Below, piece by piece: positions 53,832-63,125 of a stretch of 64,000 nt of DNA. The notes beneath the pieces were generated by a model, which saw only the letters and a list, made by a program, of their open reading frames with translations, searched no databases and was not told the origin of the DNA. Positions within the stretch are counted from its first letter, which is position 1. Each line of letters opens with the position of its first letter. Origin of the DNA: Vibrio mangrovi (GTDB lineage: Bacteria > Pseudomonadota > Gammaproteobacteria > Enterobacterales > Vibrionaceae); contig NZ_AP024884.1 of the NCBI RefSeq assembly GCF_024346955.1, positions 930,001-994,000 of the forward strand. Reading direction: 5' to 3'. The position numbers and the translations under genes are program-made.

Positions 53832-55493
53832 TTACGCTGCAAGAATTGTATTCAGATCATTTTCGACCGTGGTAATGCTACGCATATCAAATTCGCGTTG
53901 CAGAATCTCCATCAGGTTCGGCGTCAGGAATGCCGGAGCCGACGGCCCGGTATAAATTCCTTTCACACCTAAAGCCAACAGTGTCAGCAGAATCACAATA
54001 GCCTTCTGTTCAAACCATGACAGCACCAGTGTCAGTGGCAAGTCATTCACACCACAATCAAATTCACCCGCCAGCGCCAGTGCCAGCTGGATAGCTGAAT
54101 AAGCGTCGTTACACTGACCGACATCCAGCAAACGAGGAATACCGTTGATGTCACCAAAGTCATTTTTGTTGAAGCGATACTTTCCGCAGGCCAGAGTCAG
54201 AATCACACTATCCTGAGGTGCTTTCTCGGTAAACTCGGTGTAATAGCTTCTTTCCGCTTTGTCCCCGTCACATCCGCCAACCAGGAAGAAATGTTTGATA
54301 TTGCCCTGTTTGATCTGATCAATCACCGCCGGAGCAGCCTGCATCAAAGCATTACGGCCAAATCCAATGGTAATGAAATGTTCGATTTCGTCATGGCGGA
54401 ATCCTTCCTGAGCCAGTGCACACTCAATCACCGGGCTGAAGTCATCCCCTTCGATATGCTGAACACCCGGCCAGCCGACGATACTGCGGGTAAAAATCCG
54501 ATCGGCGTACTGACCGATATTCGGATTGAGCAGACAGTTAGAAGTCATCACAATCGCACCGGGGAAGTTCGCAAATTCTTTCTGCTGATTCTGCCAGGCA
54601 CTTCCGTAGTTACCGACCAGATGCGGATATTTTTTCAGTTCAGGATATGCATGGGCAGGTAACATTTCACCGTTGGTATAGACATTGATGCCTTTCCCTT
54701 CGGTCTGCTGAAGAATTTTTTCCAGATCGTGCAGATCATGGCCGGAAACCAAAATACATTTGCCTTGTACCGGTTTGACGTTGACTGTAGTCGGCTCAGG
54801 ATGACCAAAGGTATCGGTTTCTCCTTTATCCAGCATTTCCATGATCTTAAAATTCATCAGACCAATTTCCATTGCCGTATCCAGCAGAGGTTTGGCTTCT
54901 TCCGGATCGCTGCCCAGCCAGGACATAATCTTATGATATTGCGCGTACATTTCTGCATCAGTCTGACCGAGAACCCGGGCATGTTCCAGATAAGCCGCAG
55001 CACCTTTCAAGCCGTACAGACACAGGAGTCTTAAACCAATAATATCTTCATGAAGCGAGGAATGTCCGCGGTTCACGGCAGCATCCGGAGCAAGAGCCAG
55101 CAGCGCATCACGGCTTTCCGGCAAATCGTTTTCTGCGGCAGCATAAGGTGCCGGAATCTCAATATTATGCAATACAGCCGCCGCACGCACCTGTTCAGCC
55201 AGTGAACGACGATACTGATTCGATTCGATTGCCAGCTCAACAATCCGGTCCGGATCAAAATTCACATTGGTTAATGTTGAGAAGAAAGCTTTCGGCGCCC
55301 ACTGATCAATGATCGGGTCAATCACTCCGCAACGCCGTCCAAGATTTGCCCAGAAAGAGACACCCTGAAGTGAATAGACCAAGACATCCTGAAGATCAGA
55401 GACCTCAGCAGTTTTTCCACACATGCCCTGTGCATAGGCACAACCTTTTCCTGCCGGGGTTTGAATAGTCTGTTCACATTGAATACAAAACAT
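53832..55493 (-). CDS. hcp: Hybrid-cluster protein (Hcp)
   Basis: A 553-residue protein; start ATG 55493 gives [15 protein letters not shown], the exact N-terminus of the family. Cysteines at 3, 6, 18 and 25 (CX2CX11CX6C) form the first cluster of the enterobacterial type. Later motifs with cluster-binding residues are present ([54 protein letters not shown]). The protein acts as nitric oxide or hydroxylamine reductase under anaerobic nitrosative stress. A perfect FNR-type palindrome lies upstream. Forms an operon with hcr. Confidence 0.97.
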   Translation of the reverse strand: MFCIQCEQTIQTPAGKGCAYAQGMCGKTAEVSDLQDVLVYSLQGVSFWANLGRRCGVIDPIIDQWAPKAFFSTLTNVNFDPDRIVELAIESNQYRRSLAEQVRAAAVLHNIEIPAPYAAAENDLPESRDALLALAPDAAVNRGHSSLHEDIIGLRLLCLYGLKGAAAYLEHARVLGQTDAEMYAQYHKIMSWLGSDPEEAKPLLDTAMEIGLMNFKIMEMLDKGETDTFGHPEPTTVNVKPVQGKCILVSGHDLHDLEKILQQTEGKGINVYTNGEMLPAHAYPELKKYPHLVGNYGSAWQNQQKEFANFPGAIVMTSNCLLNPNIGQYADRIFTRSIVGWPGVQHIEGDDFSPVIECALAQEGFRHDEIEHFITIGFGRNALMQAAPAVIDQIKQGNIKHFFLVGGCDGDKAERSYYTEFTEKAPQDSVILTLACGKYRFNKNDFGDINGIPRLLDVGQCNDAYSAIQLALALAGEFDCGVNDLPLTLVLSWFEQKAIVILLTLLALGVKGIYTGPSAPAFLTPNLMEILQREFDMRSITTVENDLNTILAA

Positions 55494-55685
55494 AGGCTCG
55501 CTCCAGTTATTGTTGTATATACCCAAATAACTTCTTCAGTAACTCAGGTATGAATCCACTTTAATCCGGAGCTGAAATGGCATAAACCGTGCCACTTAAT
55601 GTGCTTATATTTATCAATAAGTTATATTAATAATTTTGTTCCATTCGGGTCATTTTAACACGACCACATTATTCATAAAGACACA

Positions 55686-55706
55686 ATGGAGTCATAATGA
55701 CTCCAT
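55686..55706 (-). terminator. Hairpin downstream of the LysE gene
   Basis: ATGGAGTCA / TGACTCCAT is a 9-bp perfect stem with a 3-base loop; it lies 18 bases past the lysE-type stop on the reverse strand. No T tract. Confidence 0.55.
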
Positions 55707-55713
55707 GCAAAAA

Positions 55714-55727
55714 TTGATTTAAATCAA
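55714..55727. promoter_or_regulatory. FNR/CRP-like palindrome upstream of hcp
   Basis: TTGATTTAAATCAA fully matches the FNR consensus TTGATNNNNATCAA. It overlaps the last codons of the LysE gene and lies about 220 bases upstream of hcp, the only gene it could activate. Anaerobic control of hcp by FNR is established in enteric bacteria; here it is an inference. Confidence 0.6.
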
Positions 55728-56338
55728 ATAGTTGTCAACACCCGACAGGCTAGTGCAATCAAAACGACTCCGGAAAGCCGGTCAATCAGAACCGCTTTTC
55801 TCTTGAGTCGATTCAAAATCACCGGGCTGGAAAGAAACAGCGCCAGCAAGGTGTACCAGAGCCCATCGACAACCAAAGGTGTAATAACAACGATTGTCTG
55901 ACTCCAGCGGTCATGAGCCAGTGTGATAAACTGGCTGAATAACGCGATAAAAAACAGCGCAATTTTCGGATTCAGCATCGAAATTAAGAATCCTTCTTTC
56001 GCCGACTGCCAGACAGAAACATTTGTCCCGGTTTCCAGATTGGCAGCGACACCGCCCTGCGAGCGGATCGCCTTCCAGCCCAGATAAGCCAGATAACCGG
56101 CCCCGGCAAAGCTGATCAGACGGAAAAGCCATTGCGCCTGCTGTAATACAATCGATAACCCAACAACCGTCAGGAACGCGTATGCACCAATGCCTACAGC
56201 ATGTGCCCACGCCGTTGCAATACCATTCCGACGGCCTCCGGCAAGACTGTGTTTAGTTACCATCGCCAGACTTGGTCCCGGAGACATCGCTCCTAGCAGA
56301 CAAACGGCAAACAGTGATAGCCAGGCTGAAAATGTCAT
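55724..56338 (-). CDS. LysE/RhtB-family amino-acid exporter
   Basis: A 204-residue membrane protein with six helices; ATG 56338 is used because homologues begin with a hydrophobic helix ending LLGAMSPGPSLAMV, the family motif. AAGGAT lies upstream. Later helices include LNPKIALFFIALFSQF. It should export amino acids or homoserine-like compounds. The gene follows an Lrp-type regulator by seven bases, so the pair forms an operon in which the regulator controls export. Confidence 0.92.
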   Translation of the reverse strand: MTFSAWLSLFAVCLLGAMSPGPSLAMVTKHSLAGGRRNGIATAWAHAVGIGAYAFLTVVGLSIVLQQAQWLFRLISFAGAGYLAYLGWKAIRSQGGVAANLETGTNVSVWQSAKEGFLISMLNPKIALFFIALFSQFITLAHDRWSQTIVVITPLVVDGLWYTLLALFLSSPVILNRLKRKAVLIDRLSGVVLIALACRVLTTI

Positions 56339-56345
56339 ATGGAAT

Positions 56346-56822
56346 TTATCCTTCTTTCTGGGTGAGATGGTTGAAAAATTCATTAATCACCGTATGTGTC
56401 ACAAGCTGCCTCAGATGCGGGTAAGTCTGAATCGTATCACGGATTTCCCGGAGTCTTGCCATCGTCGGAACCGCAACATAGAGGATGAGATCGGTTTCAC
56501 CACTAATGCCATGGCACCACTGCACACCTTGAATATCTTCCAGTGAGCGGGCATAGTCCGCACACTGATGCGTTCCGGATGAGGTATCGAATTTCAGCGC
56601 CAGATAAGCACAAATCATCGGCTGCTCATCTTCCGGTGTCCCGACGGATATTTCCGCCCGGTAACCGACAATCACCTGAGTCTGTTCCAGTTTTTTTATC
56701 CGGGCAGTTACCGCTGAACGCGACAAGTTAACAGCCTTGGCAATATCACTCACCGGTGTGCGGGCGTTTGTTCTGAGAATCTCAATAATATGTTGATCAA
56801 ATTTATCCATGTTCTGGCTCAT
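56346..56822 (-). CDS. Lrp/AsnC-family transcriptional regulator
   Basis: A 158-residue protein; ATG 56822 gives MSQNMDKFDQHIIEILRTNA. The winged helix-turn-helix (TPVSDIAKAVNLSRSAVTAR) is followed by the RAM domain (ICAYLALKFDTSSGT, DIQGVQWCHGISGETDLILY, FNHLTQKEG). It precedes the LysE gene by 7 bases and is divergent from an APC exporter gene. The Lrp family senses amino acids, so one or both exporters are likely targets. Confidence 0.92.
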   Translation of the reverse strand: MSQNMDKFDQHIIEILRTNARTPVSDIAKAVNLSRSAVTARIKKLEQTQVIVGYRAEISVGTPEDEQPMICAYLALKFDTSSGTHQCADYARSLEDIQGVQWCHGISGETDLILYVAVPTMARLREIRDTIQTYPHLRQLVTHTVINEFFNHLTQKEG

Positions 56823-56999
56823 CACCCTATCACAATTTATGTCATAACCCCTTGTGTCATAACCCCGATAACCGCCAATGTGACGGCTGATATTCCCCCA
56901 AACCGTCACTTTGACTTATGAATATATCATTTTGCCACGTGCATACGAACACAGAACACCATAAACTTGCCACATGATTCGTTATTCAGAAATATTGCC

Positions 57000-58262
57000 G
57001 TGTCACAACAGCTTAAGAAAGAAATCACCCTGATATCCGGTATCGGTCAGCTTTCCACAACCCTGATGGGAACCGGATTATTTATGATTCCTGCGATTGC
57101 AGCCGGAATCGCCGACAGAATGACCCTTTGGGCATGGCTGTTTCTGTTTATCGCAGTGTGTCCGATTGCACTCACTTTTGCCGGGCTGGGCAAACGCTAT
57201 CCCAATGCAGGCGGAACGGCTTATTTCGTCCGGATGGCATTTAATCCTCGTCTGGAAAGATCCGTTGCCTGGCTGTTTATCAGTGTTATTCCGGTCGGTA
57301 TTCCCGCGGCCATCACTATGGCCGGTGGCTTTTTACAGCAGCTATTACCATCACCACTGAATACATCGCTCTGGGCACAATCGATCACCTTATGTTTATT
57401 AGTGCTGGTGAATCTGTCCGGCTCCAAAACCAGCGGGCGTCTGCAATCGCTGATCGCACTGAGTATTTTTAGTCTCGTGGCTGCGCTGCTTTGGAAGGGA
57501 CAGATTGCGCCGCAGGACTTCACGATGCCACCACTGACAAGTACCAGCCTGTGGCCTGTGGCTTCAGCCCTCGGCGTGATGTTCTGGTGTTTTGTCGGAA
57601 TCGAAGCATTTGCCCATATGGGTGAAGAGTTCAAACGTCCGGGCCGGGATTTCCCTTTAGCCATTTTACTTGGCTGCCTGATTGCCGGCCTCACTTACTG
57701 GGCCTGCTCGGTCGTTATCCTGAAGTTTGGTGCCTACGGCACGCCGGAGTTTGATGTCACCTCAATTCCCTGGCTCAGTGATCATCTGTTCGGAACGCAG
57801 GTTTCAGCCCTGATAACACTAGTTGGATTCTGCGCCTGTTTCGCCAGCCTGAATCTGTATCTGCAAAGTTTCTCTCGCATGCTCTGGGCACAGACTAAAC
57901 AGTCCCGGCCTCAGAGCCGGATTGCCCGGCTCTCAGCCAGAGGGATTCCGGCCAATGCGACGCTACTGATTGCGGCAGTTATCTATCTGTTGATCCTGCT
58001 CGGAGAATTTGCCCGGCTGGATTTATCCCTGTTTCTCAAACTGGCAAATAGTGTATTTGTCTTTATCTATCTGCTGGCAATGCTTTCCGCCTGGAAACTA
58101 CTACACGGCATGGCTCGTTATCTGGCAGGAATTGCTCTGATCTTATGTGTGCTGGTATTTTTCTGCCTTGGCTGGTCCGCAATGTATGCTCTAATCATTT
58201 TTATTGTACTGGGATTCTTTCCGGGCAGGAGAACCGATCCGCTTCAACAGCACGCAACATGA
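57000..58262 (+). CDS. yjeH: L-methionine/branched-chain amino-acid exporter, YjeH-like
   Basis: A 420-residue APC permease. The start GTG 57000 aligns with YjeH (SQQLKKEITLISGIGQLSTT against the E. coli start), though an upstream frame to 56967 is open. The protein has about twelve helices; LFISVIPVGIPAAITMAGGF and ALGVMFWCFVGIEAFAHMGE match YjeH-type exporters. It sits 180 bases from the divergent Lrp regulator and the LysE exporter: a cluster for amino-acid efflux. Confidence 0.88.
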   Translation: MSQQLKKEITLISGIGQLSTTLMGTGLFMIPAIAAGIADRMTLWAWLFLFIAVCPIALTFAGLGKRYPNAGGTAYFVRMAFNPRLERSVAWLFISVIPVGIPAAITMAGGFLQQLLPSPLNTSLWAQSITLCLLVLVNLSGSKTSGRLQSLIALSIFSLVAALLWKGQIAPQDFTMPPLTSTSLWPVASALGVMFWCFVGIEAFAHMGEEFKRPGRDFPLAILLGCLIAGLTYWACSVVILKFGAYGTPEFDVTSIPWLSDHLFGTQVSALITLVGFCACFASLNLYLQSFSRMLWAQTKQSRPQSRIARLSARGIPANATLLIAAVIYLLILLGEFARLDLSLFLKLANSVFVFIYLLAMLSAWKLLHGMARYLAGIALILCVLVFFCLGWSAMYALIIFIVLGFFPGRRTDPLQQHAT

Positions 58263-58300
58263 CAAATCTATCGCGTCATCAGATTCATCATACAGGGACG

Positions 58301-59635
58301 CTATGATGTACAACAGCGCTGACGCACTTCACCGATATACGGATAAAGAAACGCAATCCGCCCGATATAAAATAGGGTAAATGCCAGCCAGAGTCCCTGA
58401 TTTTCCAGCGTATCCAAGGCGAGATAGATGGTCAGCAGAAAGACTAGCAAGGCCATAAAAGTAGAGTTTCTGACCGGACGGGTGGTTCCACTGCCGGTAA
58501 AAATGCCATAAACCGTCAGACCGAATCCCGCCACCAGCGGGAATGCGATCAGCCATAAACTAATCTGGTGAAACTGCTGAACCACTGCCGGGATGTGAGT
58601 AAACAGCAAGACCAGCTGGCTATGCGTCACGGCAATCACAAGCGTCAGCGCCACCACAAACAACAGAGTCCACTGAAAATTCATTTTTAACACCTGCGCA
58701 AGCAGAGCCGGTGATTTTTCTCCGACAGACTTCCCGCTGAACACACTCGAAGCATTGGCAATCCCGTCGAACATATAACTAATCAGAAAGGTAATCTGCA
58801 TTACCACAGCATTGGTCGCTAACGTATCGGCTCCCAAAGCTGACCCGAACCGGGCCATGCTGTTGAACATCACCAGCAGACAGACAGTACGCAACAGCAG
58901 ATCGGTATTAGCGGAGATGATGGTTTTCAGTTCCTCTCTGCCCATTCGGGCCAGCGCAAGATAAGGTGCAAATGAAAAACCGGCGGCCTGACGCACCAGC
59001 CAGATGCCGACTGCAAATGTTGCGATCTGAGCTATCAGTGTCGCAATCGCTACTCCGGCAACCCCCATATCCAGAACGGCTACAAACAGAATATCTAAAA
59101 CAATATTGAGTACATTGCCGAAGATCTGTGTCAGCAGGGTTTCTTTCACCTTCGCCTGCCCCATCAACCAGCCAATCACGGTGTAATTGAGCAATACAAA
59201 AGGTGCGCCCCAGATCAGAATCAGGAAATACTGCTTTGCCTGTGCTGCTACTTCAGCCTCAGGCCGGATCATCCACTCAGAAGCCTGCCAGAGAATGCTC
59301 TGACTCAGAATAAAAATCCCCCCGACAATGACCGCCAGCACAAACGGATGAAGCAGACTGACGGCTTTGGATTGCTCACAGTTTTTGCCCAGAGCAATCG
59401 CACTCTGACCCGTGGTGCTGACCCGGAAAAAACCGAACAGCCAGTACAGTGTATTCATGATCACCGTACCAATCGCCACCCCGCCAATCAGCGCCGCAGA
59501 ACCAAGCTGGCCAATAACCGCTGTATCCACAGCACCAAGTAACGGCTGGGTCACGGTTGAAACAATAAAAGGCAGTGCAATTTTTAAGTAATTTTTATGC
59601 GTCAGTAAGGTTGTCATATTGGTCATCTGGGGCAT
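58301..59635 (-). CDS. MATE-family efflux transporter (DinF subfamily)
   Basis: A 444-residue membrane protein with twelve helices; LPFIVSTVTQPLLGAVDTAV is the conserved first helix of DinF-type MATE transporters (with the P...D pair), and YTVIGWLMGQAKVKETLLTQ lies in the central loop region. It should expel drugs or toxic metabolites in exchange for sodium or protons. The start could be any of three nearby Met codons (residues 1, 4 and 7). Single gene, convergent with yjeH. Confidence 0.93.
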   Translation of the reverse strand: MPQMTNMTTLLTHKNYLKIALPFIVSTVTQPLLGAVDTAVIGQLGSAALIGGVAIGTVIMNTLYWLFGFFRVSTTGQSAIALGKNCEQSKAVSLLHPFVLAVIVGGIFILSQSILWQASEWMIRPEAEVAAQAKQYFLILIWGAPFVLLNYTVIGWLMGQAKVKETLLTQIFGNVLNIVLDILFVAVLDMGVAGVAIATLIAQIATFAVGIWLVRQAAGFSFAPYLALARMGREELKTIISANTDLLLRTVCLLVMFNSMARFGSALGADTLATNAVVMQITFLISYMFDGIANASSVFSGKSVGEKSPALLAQVLKMNFQWTLLFVVALTLVIAVTHSQLVLLFTHIPAVVQQFHQISLWLIAFPLVAGFGLTVYGIFTGSGTTRPVRNSTFMALLVFLLTIYLALDTLENQGLWLAFTLFYIGRIAFLYPYIGEVRQRCCTS

Positions 59636-60001
59636 TCAAACATCAGCCGGTATCGGCAATGGCGTTATATTACTGATCGGTGGTGGATCGTAAAGTCTAT
59701 TTATCGATAGTTTGCTGAATTGTGAAGATTAATCTACATCTGGATTATTACTGGCTGAATGGTTTGATGCGTAGACAAACATCCGTGGGATCGGTAACCG
59801 CCTCCTATACTCCTACCTTTCTATCAATAAATAACTTTCATTACTTGGATTACTTCACCCTTTCAAATTGTCAGCTCCGATACTGACACAAACCATCGAT
59901 ATATGAAATAAAATGCATTTGTTTATCAATGTTAATTCAGATAAATGGCAATTTCTCATTCAATAGTGAAGCAAGCAATTACAACAACTAGAGAGATAAC
60001 A
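59636..60001. other. Divergent upstream region of the MATE and GH43 genes
   Basis: About 365 bases, AT-rich on the right, holding the two divergent promoters. No ORF with a ribosome site and no clear operator repeat is seen. Confidence 0.5.
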
Positions 60002-61813
60002 ATGAACATAAAATACACATTACCAACGTTAGCGAGTTTGATATTATTAACCGGTTCCCCATTCAGTTGGGCGGACAACCCGATTATTAAACACATTTAT
60101 ACTGCGGATCCGGCAGCGGCGGTATTTAACGACAAAGTTTACATCTATACCGGTCACGACGAAGCCTCACCAACGGATCGCAACTATAGAATGGATGACT
60201 GGCATGTATTTTCTTCCAGTGATCTCACAACCTGGGAAGATCATGGCGAAGTCCTGTCGCTGGATGACTTTAGCTGGGCTTCAGCTGACGCCTGGGCAGG
60301 GCAAATGATTCAGCGCGGCGATAAATATTATTGGTATGTCCCCGTCAATAATGACAAACAAGGATGGTTTGGTATCGGCGTCGCTGTCAGTGATTCACCA
60401 ACCGGCCCTTTTCATGATGCTCTGGGCCATGCGCTGATTTCCGATAACATGACCCCGGATGAAACACTGGATATTGACCCGACCGTTTTTATTGATCATG
60501 ACGGACAGGCTTATCTGTACTGGGGGAACGCCACAAATAACGGGATCGTCAAAGCAGTTAAACTGAAAGACAATATGATCGAACTCGATGGCTCAATTCA
60601 GAGCATCGGGACCGATCAAGTCCCAGACTTTACCGAAGCACCCTATCTCCACGAACGGAACGGAATCTACTACTTATCCTATGCCGCAGGATGGCCGGAA
60701 CGCATTGAGTATTCAACAGCGACTCATCCCATGGGGCCTTTTACCCATAAAGGCGTGATTCTCAATGCCGATGATGTGAGTTCTCCAACCAGCCACCAAT
60801 CGATCATCGAATACAAAAATCAATGGTACTTAGTCTACCATAACGCAGACTTGCCGGATGGTGGTGAGTTTCGTCGTAGTGTGGCAATGGATAAACTGTA
60901 TTATGACAACAATGGCAATATCAAAAAGGTAATTCCGACCAAAGAAGGGGTTGGAACTCCCGGAATTGAAGAAGGCCAGTACGTCGTTAAAAATGTCCTT
61001 AGTCACCGTTGTTTACAACCTCTCGACGGAGCAACCAGTGATGGCACGCAAATCGTACAACACAGTTGTGACGATTCAGCGGCCCAGAATTTCACCTTAA
61101 AACACTCATTAGACGGTCGTTATAAACTGGTACATCAGCAAAGTGGTAAGTTGCTTGATATCAGCCGTGGCTCAGCAGCAAATGGGGCCAATGCAATATT
61201 ATGGTCCGATTATGACGGCCCGAATCAATTCTGGAACCTCACCAGAGAACGAGACAATTCACCATTGTTCAGTATCGAAAATGATCATAGTCAGCGTTTA
61301 CTGGAAAGTCTGAATGCCAGTACCGAGCAAGATGCAAAAGTTGGTCAATGGCAGGATAATGGCGGTAATCAGCAACGATGGTGGCTGGCGAAACCCGGCG
61401 CAATTCAGATTGAGCCGATCGCCTATCCGGACAGAGTGCTCACCTATCGGGCCAACGGTGTCTGGATGGAAGAAACACCCGCGCCACTGTCATCCAGCCA
61501 GTTCAAGCCGGTCCCCGGACTTTATGATTCTACCGGTGTATCTTTTGAATCCGTAACCCATCCCGGATACTACTTACGCCATCGTAACTACACGTTATAC
61601 ATGGAATACAACAATCATAAAGGCACTTTTGCTCAGGACGCCACATTCTATCGCCGGAGCGGATTGTCCGACAGCAAAGGCGTTTCTTATGAATCCAGTA
61701 ACTTCCCGAATTATTATATTCGCCATGAATACTATAAACTGCGCATCGACCCAATCGAATCGCAACTTGATCGCACTGATGCAACTTTCTTAGAAGTATC
61801 ACCACTGAAATAA
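60002..61813 (+). CDS. Secreted GH43 glycosidase with RICIN and AbfB domains
   Basis: A 603-residue exported enzyme; ATG 60002 is chosen for AGAGAG upstream and the signal peptide (MNIKYTLPTLASLILLTG, ending SWA). The GH43 five-blade propeller (about 25-330) has its three acidic residues in IYTADPAAAVFNDKVYIYTG (base Asp), LDIDPTVFIDHDGQAYLYWG and VPDFTEAPYLHERNG (acid Glu). A RICIN-type lectin domain (about 335-465, VQHSCDDSAAQNF) and an AbfB/CBM42 arabinose-binding domain (about 470-603) follow. The enzyme probably attacks arabinan or arabinoxylan from plants. Confidence 0.93.
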   Translation: MNIKYTLPTLASLILLTGSPFSWADNPIIKHIYTADPAAAVFNDKVYIYTGHDEASPTDRNYRMDDWHVFSSSDLTTWEDHGEVLSLDDFSWASADAWAGQMIQRGDKYYWYVPVNNDKQGWFGIGVAVSDSPTGPFHDALGHALISDNMTPDETLDIDPTVFIDHDGQAYLYWGNATNNGIVKAVKLKDNMIELDGSIQSIGTDQVPDFTEAPYLHERNGIYYLSYAAGWPERIEYSTATHPMGPFTHKGVILNADDVSSPTSHQSIIEYKNQWYLVYHNADLPDGGEFRRSVAMDKLYYDNNGNIKKVIPTKEGVGTPGIEEGQYVVKNVLSHRCLQPLDGATSDGTQIVQHSCDDSAAQNFTLKHSLDGRYKLVHQQSGKLLDISRGSAANGANAILWSDYDGPNQFWNLTRERDNSPLFSIENDHSQRLLESLNASTEQDAKVGQWQDNGGNQQRWWLAKPGAIQIEPIAYPDRVLTYRANGVWMEETPAPLSSSQFKPVPGLYDSTGVSFESVTHPGYYLRHRNYTLYMEYNNHKGTFAQDATFYRRSGLSDSKGVSYESSNFPNYYIRHEYYKLRIDPIESQLDRTDATFLEVSPLK

Positions 61814-61874
61814 GTCAGTGTTAATTTTTTGATATTGCTGATTCAGGTAGAATCACCGTTGCGTAACATGGTTT

Positions 61875-61909
61875 AGGTATAGCAATAACTTTGGTTGCTA
61901 TACCTTTTT
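61875..61909 (+). terminator. Terminator of the GH43 gene
   Basis: Perfect 11-bp stem AGGTATAGCAA / TTGCTATACCT with a 9-base loop and a T-rich tail. Confidence 0.92.
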
Positions 61910-61925
61910 ATTTTTTGAGGTAAGT

Positions 61926-62606
61926 ATGTATAAAAAAGCAGTTATTTTCGATATGGATGGTGTTCTCATTGATTCTGAACCTTTGTGGCAAACAGCACAA
62001 ATGGAGTCACTCGTCAGCTTCGGTGTTGTAATAACCCCTCACGATTGCGAACAGATGACAATGGGGAAGCGTATTGATGAAATAGCGCGTACTTGGTGTG
62101 AGGCCTATACACTGCCTGTTTCAGCGCAGCAGTTGCAAACCATGATTCTGACCCAGTTGTGCCATCTCATTTCCACCACAGGTGAGGCGATGCCCGGGGT
62201 TTACGAAGCTCTGGACTATTTTGCCAGCCAAGGATTAAAGATTGCGTTGGCAACATCTTCTAACCATGTGGTGATCAAGGCAGTTTTTGATCGTCTCCAG
62301 TTGTGGAATAAATTCAGTGTTGTCTGTAGCGCTGAAGATGAAGTGCATGGCAAACCTCATCCGGATGTCTATCTAACGGTGGCTGGTAAATTACAACTTG
62401 CTGTCACTGAATGTTTAGTGATTGAAGACAGCTTTACTGATCTGACTGCGGCCAAAAGAGCGAACATGACCACTTATTTAGTTTCTCCATATAGTGAACA
62501 AAGCAAATTTTCTATTGCAGATAAACGCTTCGTCAATTTAGATTGTGTTGTACAAAGCTATGAAAAACTAGTCTCTCAATCGAATCTTTCAGATTCTCTG
62601 CAATAA
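61926..62606 (+). CDS. HAD-family sugar-phosphate phosphatase (HxpB/YniC-like)
   Basis: A 226-residue HAD hydrolase: motif I AVIFDMDGVLIDSEP with the nucleophile Asp, motif II LATSSN, motif III Lys in GKPHPDVY and motif IV VIEDSFTDLTAAKRA. The cap insertion (20-80, WQTAQMESLVSFGV) matches YniC/HxpB, a hexose-phosphate phosphatase including 2-deoxyglucose-6-phosphate. TTTGAGGTAAGT precedes the ATG. Single gene, 16 bases downstream of the GH43 terminator. Confidence 0.92.
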   Translation: MYKKAVIFDMDGVLIDSEPLWQTAQMESLVSFGVVITPHDCEQMTMGKRIDEIARTWCEAYTLPVSAQQLQTMILTQLCHLISTTGEAMPGVYEALDYFASQGLKIALATSSNHVVIKAVFDRLQLWNKFSVVCSAEDEVHGKPHPDVYLTVAGKLQLAVTECLVIEDSFTDLTAAKRANMTTYLVSPYSEQSKFSIADKRFVNLDCVVQSYEKLVSQSNLSDSLQ

Positions 62607-62627
62607 TATAAAATTTTGCTCTGCCGA

Positions 62628-62949
62628 TTATGCTATGGGTAAAAGCCCCCACTTCCCTAGCCCGCTAACAGTAAAATACTCCAGAGCCAGCCTTAGTATT
62701 TCTGCAGCATCGTGCGGCGTGATATATTTGTGCTCCCCGATGGCAAGCAAGCCGTGTTCGGTGAGTTTCTCCTGCACTGCCGAAATATCTTTCTACTCAG
62801 ATTCCGGTAATATTGAACGCGGTGAGCATACTGCAATAGTTCGTCTTTTCTCTGCTCTTTTGGTAACGCAACGTCTTTTGAAATCGGTTAAAAACGTTAT
62901 CAACCTCCGGCATACGGGATTCTGAGTCCTTCCGTATTTCACATCCCAT
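62628..62949 (-). pseudogene. Frameshifted remnant of a small reverse-strand gene
   Basis: Three overlapping reverse-strand frames carry sequence that joins logically: MGCEIRKDSESRMPEVDNVF and NRFQKTLRYQ in one, VALPKEQRKDELLQYAHRVQ and YYRNLS in the second, then KDISAVQEKLTEHGLLAIGE through GKWGLLPIA in the third. Two frameshifts are needed to connect them into a protein of about 105 residues with no family that I recognise. The product is probably a helical regulator-like protein. The + strand ORF at 62635-62925 is a shadow. Confidence 0.6.
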
Positions 62950-63125
62950 TACATTTAATTTGATGATTTCTGCGAGGTAGTTCTACTTAATTCAATATGA
63001 ATCCGACTGAATATTGATTTCAATCATCATGTGAGCCGAAAAATCCAGTCTTAAAAATGAATTATCTATAATTAACACAATAATGACAAATAATGCTCAT
63101 TGGTGTTTTGTATGGAGTTGCTGTA

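Noticed and set aside
62635..62925. 96-residue + strand ORF
   Set aside because: Composition is Ser/Cys-rich and unlike a protein; the reverse strand carries sensible protein segments in three frames (pseudogene).
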